Shown here: piece by piece, positions 58,640-64,000 of the stretch | Layout: each line of letters opens with the position of its first letter | Numbering within the stretch: position 1 is the first letter of the stretch | Source of the DNA: Microbacterium sp. AK031 | GTDB taxonomy: Bacteria; Actinomycetota; Actinomycetes; Actinomycetales; Microbacteriaceae | DNA length: 64,000 nt | Assembly (NCBI RefSeq): GCF_024807145.1 | Contig: NZ_JANUCA010000007.1 | Span: forward strand, 124,001-188,000 | Direction: 5' to 3' | The notes under the pieces: model-generated | The model's database searches: none | Told to the model about the DNA's origin: nothing | Seen by the model: only the letters and a program-made list of their open reading frames with translations | Made by a program: the position numbers and the translations under genes

Positions 58640-59365
58640 TCAGCTCGCGCCCAGCAGCTCGGTCATCCGTTCGTAGAACGGCGCAGGGTCGCCGGCCAGC
58701 GAGCGCTTCACCATCGCCGTCCAGTCGTCGACGATCACCTCGATCGATCCGGCATCCAGACCGTCCAGGGAAAGACGCGGCACGTCGCGAGGATCGATCT
58801 TCGGGCCGTCGAATCCCGCGGCGATGTCTGTGTCGGCCGCGCCGAGGAGAACACCTTGAACGAGCGTCCCCTGCGCGGCGAGCTCGAGTCGCACGCCGTT
58901 CGTCATGTTCCATTCCGCCGCCTTGGCTGCGGCGTACGACCCCGTGCCGGGGCTCGCGAACCAGGACAGTGCCGACAGCACGTTCACGATCGCGCCGCCG
59001 CCGTTCGCGGCGAGCACAGGGCTGAACTCGCGAATCACGTCGAGCGTGCCCCAGAAGTGCGTGTCCATCTCGCGCCGGATCTCTGCGAGGTCGCCCGTGA
59101 CGAGCGCGGCACCCGTGGAGATGCCGGCATTGTTGACGAGGAGGGTCACGTCGTGCGCGATGGCGGACGCAGCGACGACCGACTCATGGTCGAGCAGGTC
59201 CAGGCGCAGAGGCACCACCCGGCTGTCGTCGAAGTCGATGCTCTCGGGCCGGCGGGCCGTCGCGTACACCTTGCTGACCCCGCGCTCGAGCAGTTCGAGC
59301 ACGAATTCGCGGCCGATGCCGCGGTTGGCTCCGGTGGCGAGAGCGATCTGGTCGGCGATGTTCAT
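58640..59365 (-). CDS. SDR family oxidoreductase
   Basis: A 241-residue classical SDR: 'ALATGANRGIGREFVLELLE' (cofactor), 'LLVNNAGISTGAAL' (NNAG), 'NVLSALSWFASPGTGSYAAA' leading into the YAAAK catalytic motif. Its promoter region carries a MerR-type operator and it is divergent from a MerR regulator, which most likely controls it. Confidence 0.87.
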   Translation of the reverse strand: MNIADQIALATGANRGIGREFVLELLERGVSKVYATARRPESIDFDDSRVVPLRLDLLDHESVVAASAIAHDVTLLVNNAGISTGAALVTGDLAEIRREMDTHFWGTLDVIREFSPVLAANGGGAIVNVLSALSWFASPGTGSYAAAKAAEWNMTNGVRLELAAQGTLVQGVLLGAADTDIAAGFDGPKIDPRDVPRLSLDGLDAGSIEVIVDDWTAMVKRSLAGDPAPFYERMTELLGAS

Positions 59366-59440
59366 GGATTCTCCGCTTTCTGAGTGGTCTTCTCGAGGTT
59401 CGGCGGGCCGTACCCGGCGCCGCGTCGACTACTCTAAAAG

Positions 59441-59456
59441 TTGACGTTGACGTCAA
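59441..59456. promoter_or_regulatory. MerR-type operator between the SDR and merR genes
   Basis: TTGACGT-TG-ACGTCAA is a 16-bp inverted repeat with 7-bp arms, containing the perfect palindrome TTGACGTCAA (59447-59456). It overlaps a -35-like TTGACG on the SDR strand, as expected for a MerR-family activator site. Confidence 0.6.
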
Positions 59457-59497
59457 GGGCAAGTCGAGAATCGTTCGTTGATCACAGAGAGGCTTTC

Positions 59498-59899
59498 ATG
59501 CGGATAGGCGACGTCGCACACCGCGCGGGAGTGAGCACCCGCGCCCTTCGTTACTACGAGGAGCAGGGCCTGCTCGACTCGGAGCGCACCCCGAGCGGCC
59601 AGCGCATCTATGCGGAGTCGGCCGTCGAGCGCGTGCAACTGATCCAGCAGTTCTTCACGGCAGGTCTGCCGAGCCGCACGATTCTGCAACTGCTGCCCTG
59701 CGTCGACAGCGGACAGGGGTCGCCCGAGGTCTTCGAGATGCTCGCAGCAGAGCGTGATCGCATCACCGCTGCCATGACCGACCTCGCTGCCACGCGCGAC
59801 GCTCTCGACCGGATCGTCGATATCGCGAACAATCCGACGCCCGAGCACTGCCCCGCGCTGCGCGAACCGGCGTGGGCCCCATACGCCGACGCGGAGTAG
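59498..59899 (+). CDS. MerR-family transcriptional regulator
   Basis: A 133-residue regulator. 'MRIGDVAHRAGVSTRALRYY' and 'EEQGLLDSERTPSGQRIYAE' form the MerR winged helix, followed by the dimerisation coiled coil (about 85-115, 'AAERDRITAAMTDLAATRDA'). A single Cys lies at 'LPCVDS' and one near the end. The ATG at 59498 is chosen as the true MerR N-terminus, behind AGAGAGG. It probably regulates the divergent SDR gene and itself. Confidence 0.9.
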   Translation: MRIGDVAHRAGVSTRALRYYEEQGLLDSERTPSGQRIYAESAVERVQLIQQFFTAGLPSRTILQLLPCVDSGQGSPEVFEMLAAERDRITAAMTDLAATRDALDRIVDIANNPTPEHCPALREPAWAPYADAE

Positions 59900-59964
59900 C
59901 CACCGCCGGATCGCGTCAGGGCCCCCGCTTGAGTCCGACTCGTCGACCCGCCGATCTTGCGTTT

Positions 59965-59997
59965 CGCACACTACTACGCAGTGCGTGGTAGTGTGCG
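59965..59997 (+). promoter_or_regulatory. 33-bp near-perfect palindrome, PadR operator candidate
   Basis: Arms 59965-59980 and 59982-59997 match at 15 of 16 positions around a single central G. It lies 19 nt before the padR start and covers the likely promoter, so PadR autorepression is expected. The inner part ACTACGCAGTGCG resembles PadR sites with ACTACG half-sites. Confidence 0.65.
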
Positions 59998-60016
59998 ATG
60001 CATTGAAGGGGGTTCT

Positions 60017-60367
60017 GTGGATACGACGCAATTGCTCAAGGGCGTACTCGATGTGGCGGTGCTCGCCGTGCTTCGGCAGGAAGACGGCTACGGCTACGAC
60101 ATCGTCCGGCGTCTGCGCGACGCCGGACTCGGAGACGTCGGGGACGCTTCCGTCTACGGCACTCTTCGCCGCCTCTACGCCGCCGGTTCGCTGTCGAGCT
60201 ACGTCGTGCCGTCAGAGGGCGGGCCCCACCGCAAGTACTACGCCATCAACGCGCAGGGCGTGAAGACGCTCGACGCGCAGTCGGCCAGCTGGGCCGAGTT
60301 CGCGGCCGCGATGAGTGATCTGCTCGAACCAGCACGTGCCGCATCCCGCACGATCGGAGAGAAGTGA
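60017..60367 (+). CDS. PadR-family transcriptional regulator
   Basis: A 116-residue PadR: 'LKGVLDVAVLAVLRQEDGYG' and 'VYGTLRRLYAAGSLSSYVVP' with 'GPHRKYYAINAQGVKTL' are the winged-helix core. The GTG at 60017 is preferred because AAGGGGG precedes it and the fold starts there; an upstream ATG lies before the operator. It overlaps the membrane-protein gene (GTGATG), a common PadR/HAAS-domain pairing. Confidence 0.88.
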   Translation: MDTTQLLKGVLDVAVLAVLRQEDGYGYDIVRRLRDAGLGDVGDASVYGTLRRLYAAGSLSSYVVPSEGGPHRKYYAINAQGVKTLDAQSASWAEFAAAMSDLLEPARAASRTIGEK

Positions 60368-61410
60368 TGAACAGCATTGAGATCTCGCTCGACGAGCGCA
60401 TCCGCACCTTCACCGATTCCGTGCGTGAGCACCTCGACGACCTCCCTGCAGACGAAGTCGACGACATCATCGTCGGGCTCACCGCCGACCTCGCCGAGCA
60501 GGCAGCCGACAGCGGAGGGACGCTGGAGCTCGGCGATCCGGCCGTCTACGCCGCCGAGCTGCGATCGGCTGCCGGTCTGCCTGACCGATCGGATGCCGTG
60601 AAGCGGGAATCCGTGCGCGCGCGAGTGTCCAGGCGCCTCGGCTACATCGCCGTCGGCATGCGTCGCAGCGCCTTCGGCGCGTGGCTGCTGGATCTGTTCG
60701 TCGCACTTCGTCCGGTGTGGTGGGTGCTGCGGGGCGTCGCGATCTACGGGGTCGCACATGCGCTGTTCGGGTCGCCATCATTCGGCGGCAGCGGATCGGT
60801 CATGCCGGACACTCTGTTCGGATGGCTCATCCTCCTCGCGATGATTCTCGTCAGCGTGCAGTGGGGACGTGACCGTTGGCTGCCCCGGAACGCGCTGCGT
60901 CACGTGCGCACCGTGGTCAGCGTGATCGCGGTGCTTGCGCTGCCGTTCGCTCTCTCTTCAGTCCTGATTCCGCGCGTCGAGTACGTCTCGGATGGCGGTT
61001 ACGAGCAGCCGGGCCTGCTGCTGGATGGTGTGCAGGTCGGCAACGTCTTCGCATACGACGAGAACGGCGAGCTCATCGACCGTGTGCAGTTGTACACCGA
61101 CCGTGGCACGCCGTTGAACCTGTACGGTGGCGGAGTCGACGATGTCGCTGACGACGGCTGGTACGGGTACATGCAAGACGAGGATGGGCGCGTTCGCGTA
61201 CCGTTCGATGACGCGCGCGGGTCTGAAGTCTGGAATATCTACCCGTTCCAAGAAGGTCGGGTGGATCTGAACACAGGCAAGGTCCGCACCTCGACCGTCA
61301 AGGACGCCCCCGCACCCTTCCTCCGTGCGCCAGGACTCCTCACGCCGTCGCCGACACCGTCCCCGACCGACGCTCCGGTCGAAGAAGCCACACCCACTCC
61401 GGAGCCCTAG
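60364..61410 (+). CDS. HAAS-domain membrane protein, PadR partner
   Basis: A 348-residue protein (GTG at 60364, or ATG at 60367). The first 75 residues form a helical HAAS-like domain ('VREHLDDLPADEVDDIIVGL'), then three hydrophobic segments (about 110-135, 150-168, 185-205), an extracytoplasmic domain of about 120 residues, and a Pro/Thr-rich tail 'TPSPTPSPTDAPVEEATP'. It is cotranscribed with padR and probably transmits or responds to a membrane signal; the function is unknown. Confidence 0.7.
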   Translation: MMNSIEISLDERIRTFTDSVREHLDDLPADEVDDIIVGLTADLAEQAADSGGTLELGDPAVYAAELRSAAGLPDRSDAVKRESVRARVSRRLGYIAVGMRRSAFGAWLLDLFVALRPVWWVLRGVAIYGVAHALFGSPSFGGSGSVMPDTLFGWLILLAMILVSVQWGRDRWLPRNALRHVRTVVSVIAVLALPFALSSVLIPRVEYVSDGGYEQPGLLLDGVQVGNVFAYDENGELIDRVQLYTDRGTPLNLYGGGVDDVADDGWYGYMQDEDGRVRVPFDDARGSEVWNIYPFQEGRVDLNTGKVRTSTVKDAPAPFLRAPGLLTPSPTPSPTDAPVEEATPTPEP

Positions 61411-61419
61411 GCGGAAGCA

Positions 61420-61512
61420 TCAGGTCAGCTGACGAGCGACCTCGGTGAACGGCTTGTCGTCGACCGGGCTGATGTTCTCGATCGGGTTGCGGACGACGCG
61501 TCTCGATAGACT
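61420..61512 (-). pseudogene. Remnant of an aldehyde dehydrogenase N-terminus
   Basis: On the minus strand the frame reads 'VVRNPIENISPVDDKPFTEV' then 'ARQLT' and stops. 'ENISPVxGKPFTEVAR' is the standard segment about 25-45 residues from the start of NAD-dependent aldehyde dehydrogenases. The rest of the gene is absent, so this about 90-nt piece is a relic. It shares the 236-nt gap 61411-61646 with the upstream extension of the next gene. Confidence 0.55.
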
Positions 61513-61646
61513 CAAGAGCGACGGCTGACGATGCGGATGAGAGCGGGTGCGGCCCGTCGTGCTCCTGTGGGGCACCGGGGCGAGAGCAGTTCCTGACGAT
61601 CCGCGCGGTCGCGCCCGCTGCTACCGGCGCACGCACCTCAGCGGCG

Positions 61647-62501
61647 ATGCACTCCGTCGAGCAGGTCAACGTTCCGGCAGGGTCCTTCCTGATGGGCGAC
61701 TCGTCTGGGGACCGCAACATCGGCGACGGTGAGACCCCGGTGCACGATGTTTCGCTCGCGTCGTTCACCATCGATGCCACGCCTGTCACGAACGACGCGT
61801 TCGCCGCATTCGTGGCTGCGACGGGGTACCGCACTGAGGCTGAACTGTTCGCGTTCTCTGCCGTTTTCCACCTCGCCGTCGCTGCTCCAGAAAGCGACAT
61901 TCTCGGTCAGCCCCCGGGGACGCCATGGTGGTTCGGCATTCGCGGTGCGGATTGGTCACATCCGGGCGGGCGGGACTCGAACCTCGACGGGCTGGGCGAT
62001 CATCCGGTCGTCCACGTGAGTTGGAACGATGCGCAGGCGTACTGCGCGTGGGCAGGACGCCGCCTCCCCACTGAAGCCGAGTGGGAGTATGCCGCACGCG
62101 GAGGGCTTCCCTCCGCCAAGTATCCGTGGGGCGATGCGGAGGTGGATGAGGGGCGATGGCGAGCCAACATCTGGCAGGGAAACTTCCCGCGCGAGAACTC
62201 CATGGATGATGGTTTTCTCACCACCGCCCCGGTCCGCAGCTTCGAACCCAACGGATACGGGCTGTGGCAGAGTGTCGGCAACGTGTGGGAGTGGTGTGCC
62301 GATTGGTATGACCCGAAGGCCTACGAAAGCTCGGCCCTGGTGAATCCGGTCGGACCGGCATCCGGAACATCTCGCGTGCTCCGCGGCGGCAGCTACCTGT
62401 GCCACATCTCCTACTGCAACCGCTATCGCAATTCTGCACGCTCGCAGAACAGTCCCGACTCGTCCATGGGCAATGCCGGTTTCCGAACCGTAGCCCTCTG
62501 A
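61647..62501 (+). CDS. Formylglycine-generating enzyme family protein
   Basis: A 284-residue FGE/SUMF1-type protein that oxidises a Cys in sulfatases to formylglycine. 'EQVNVPAGSFLMGDSSGD' starts the domain, 'RRLPTEAEWEYAARGG' and 'VWEWCADWYDP' are conserved, and the copper-binding active-site cysteines are Cys252 and Cys257 in 'SYLCHISYCNRYRNSAR'. The frame remains open upstream and encodes 'SGCGPSCSCGAPGRE', like the Cys-rich N-terminal segment of other bacterial FGEs, but has no start codon, so the original 5' end may be lost or shifted. No sulfatase gene is in the window. Confidence 0.82.
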   Translation: MHSVEQVNVPAGSFLMGDSSGDRNIGDGETPVHDVSLASFTIDATPVTNDAFAAFVAATGYRTEAELFAFSAVFHLAVAAPESDILGQPPGTPWWFGIRGADWSHPGGRDSNLDGLGDHPVVHVSWNDAQAYCAWAGRRLPTEAEWEYAARGGLPSAKYPWGDAEVDEGRWRANIWQGNFPRENSMDDGFLTTAPVRSFEPNGYGLWQSVGNVWEWCADWYDPKAYESSALVNPVGPASGTSRVLRGGSYLCHISYCNRYRNSARSQNSPDSSMGNAGFRTVAL

Positions 62502-62524
62502 CCCGGACCGCGGCGAACAATCGG

Positions 62525-64000
62525 TCAGCGATAGGTTCGGAACCAGTCGAATTGCGCGGAGATCGATGCGTTGTCAGGTTGCGCCGACAGCTGCGCCAGA
62601 TCCTGTGCGACCAGACCGACCTTCGGCTGAGGTCCGGCCGGCAGGGTACGGGTGCCGTGCCATGTCCAGTGCTCCCCGTCTATGCTGAGGGCGGCACGGT
62701 AGAGGTGCTCTCCGTTGTCGGCTACCGTGTGCTGCAGCCGCAGCCACATCGTGTCACGGCTCGGTCCGAGAGCCGCGTGCCCGTATGCGACCGTGCCGGC
62801 GCTGGCCGTCTCCTTGGCGAATGCCGTGAAGCGACGTGACTCGCGGGTCGTATAGGCCAGCTCGACCCATTCATCGTCATCGGTGTAGGCGATCAAACCC
62901 GCCTGCGGCCACCCATAGGGGATGGATTCGCCGAACGGGATCGTCACCTTCGTCTCTGCCGTCCAAGTGCCCGCCGGCATGTCGCGCAGCAGCAGAGAGG
63001 GCAGGGTATCCGCCTGAGGACGCTGGTTGATCAGCGTCGAGCGCTGGATGTCGAAATCGAGTCCTCCGTCGTCAACCGTGGCTGCGGGTTCGCGCAGCCA
63101 ACTCCACTCCTCGGCGAGCTCTCCCTCGAACTCGTCTGAGTGTGCGGAGTCGAGCGCACCGATCATCGGATCGGGCACCCTGTCGGTCTTCGGTGTGTAG
63201 AGGCGCGCGATCGTCACGTCGTCGAAGTCGGCGCCGATGCCCTTCGCCTGCAGAGCCACGTGGCCGGACCGCATGCCCTTCGGCACGCGAAGCGTGACCT
63301 CAGCGACCGGGTCGTACTGGCCCGACTCGGACACAGCGACCCGAAGGCTGCCGTCGGAGAGCACCATCTCGATCTCATGCCAGGTCTCATAGTTGAATCC
63401 CGCCGGCAACGGCGCAGTCGTGGTGCGATTGCCTTGCACCTTGACGGTGAGCTGTTCGGATTCTCGATCGATCGACGCCGTCAGGCTGTGCCTGCCCTGC
63501 GCCGGTATCGAGATGCCGGCCTCACCGCCTTCGCCGCTCGCCAGACGCACGAGCGTCCGCGCGCGCAGATCGCCGTCCACGACAGCAGTCGAGGTGAGCG
63601 GCGTTTCGGATTCTGTGTGTGCGTAACCGCCCGTGGATCCCTCGCTCTTCGACCATCCGTCCGCGCTCATCCATCCCGAGAGATCACCCTCGAAGGCCTC
63701 GCTGATGAATGCGTCGTTGTCCGGCCCCTCCGTAGGACCCGAAGGCATTCCCGCACCGCCGTTGCCGATCGGCCACCCATCGATCCAATCCAGTCGAGTC
63801 AGCGCGATACCGCGCGCGCTCTCCGTACCGGAGACATACGGATCGTGCCGGTCGATCGCATGACTGACGATCCAGTCCTGGCCCGAAAGATCGGTGGCTA
63901 TCGCGTTGTGCCCGGTACTGACGAACTCGTTGCCGTTGGGTGCCAGTACCGGAGTGCCGCCGCCCTGAGGGCCATTCAGCGAGTGTCCGTCGCGGTCCAG
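62525..64000 (-). CDS. GH43-family glycosidase, 3' part of gene
   Basis: The minus-strand frame runs off the window end, so the last 491 residues are seen. The first visible part is the end of a five-bladed GH43 catalytic domain ('STGHNAIATDLSGQDWIVSH', 'ALTRLDWIDGWPIG'). Two concanavalin-like domains follow: 'FEGDLSGWMSADGWSKSEG' and, from about residue 290, 'SDEFEGELAEEWSWLREPA', the C2 module of beta-xylosidase/arabinofuranosidase type. It most likely acts on arabinan or arabinoxylan. No anchor is seen at the C-terminus. Confidence 0.85.
   Translation of the reverse strand: MDRDGHSLNGPQGGGTPVLAPNGNEFVSTGHNAIATDLSGQDWIVSHAIDRHDPYVSGTESARGIALTRLDWIDGWPIGNGGAGMPSGPTEGPDNDAFISEAFEGDLSGWMSADGWSKSEGSTGGYAHTESETPLTSTAVVDGDLRARTLVRLASGEGGEAGISIPAQGRHSLTASIDRESEQLTVKVQGNRTTTAPLPAGFNYETWHEIEMVLSDGSLRVAVSESGQYDPVAEVTLRVPKGMRSGHVALQAKGIGADFDDVTIARLYTPKTDRVPDPMIGALDSAHSDEFEGELAEEWSWLREPAATVDDGGLDFDIQRSTLINQRPQADTLPSLLLRDMPAGTWTAETKVTIPFGESIPYGWPQAGLIAYTDDDEWVELAYTTRESRRFTAFAKETASAGTVAYGHAALGPSRDTMWLRLQHTVADNGEHLYRAALSIDGEHWTWHGTRTLPAGPQPKVGLVAQDLAQLSAQPDNASISAQFDWFRTYR

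Overview
The window is a high-GC chromosomal segment that reads as an actinobacterium of the family Microbacteriaceae, most likely Microbacterium or a close relative. This is inferred from codon use (many 'gcggatgcc' stretches), several apparently leaderless genes, LAxTG-type wall anchors, an actinobacterial MoeZ-type adenylyltransferase-rhodanese fusion, a CmtR-type metal sensor and the rpsF-ssb-rpsR-rplI-dnaB block. I see no tRNA, rRNA, CRISPR array, transposase or phage module.

Layout. 1-14.4 kb is a purine and molybdenum-cofactor island: the 3' end of xanthine dehydrogenase and its XdhC maturase, a guanine deaminase with an NCS2 purine permease, a TOBE/helix-turn-helix molybdate sensor fused by overlap to modABC, and moaA, moaE, moeZ, moaD, moeA, moaC and mog. 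Guanine taken up or formed in the cell would be deaminated to xanthine and oxidised by a molybdoenzyme whose cofactor and metal supply are encoded next to it.

14.5-19.2 kb holds an HxlR regulator with two DHFR-fold proteins, then the most interesting element: a retron. A 458-residue retron-type reverse transcriptase (16921-18297, minus) is preceded by a 169-nt non-coding RNA (18342-18510) bounded by a 21-bp a1/a2 inverted repeat that closes through two G-U wobbles and contains an msr-like and an msd-like hairpin. No separate effector gene is adjacent. An S4 RNA-binding protein and an internally deleted methyltransferase follow.

19.2-33.5 kb contains an ECF41 sigma factor with a second free-standing SnoaL-like copy of its regulatory domain, divergent NmrA-like oxidoreductases behind matching ECF41 promoters, a serine hydrolase / PBP4 / HEFTH membrane-protein operon, a two-component system with a wall-anchored exported protein, a CmtR-CDF metal efflux pair, and a decayed patch (a deletion scar joining truncated MarR and F420-NADP oxidoreductase genes, and a small gene with an in-frame stop).

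33.9-42.4 kb is a glycan-utilisation cluster: wall-anchored alginate-lyase-like protein, FAD oxidoreductase, ABC sugar importer and IclR regulator. 42.5-49.9 kb is the replication/ribosomal block, with a DnaB helicase carrying a class 3 intein, three DnaA boxes upstream, and two inserted surface-protein genes, one with six cysteine-free chaplin-like repeats. 51.1-57.3 kb is a five-gene nonulosonic-acid glycopolymer operon bracketed by two copies of a 67-nt nested palindrome whose inner stem shows compensatory base changes. The end of the window has MerR/SDR and PadR/HAAS pairs with clear palindromic operators, a formylglycine-generating enzyme gene that seems to have lost its 5' end, and the 3' part of a GH43 glycosidase gene running off the window.
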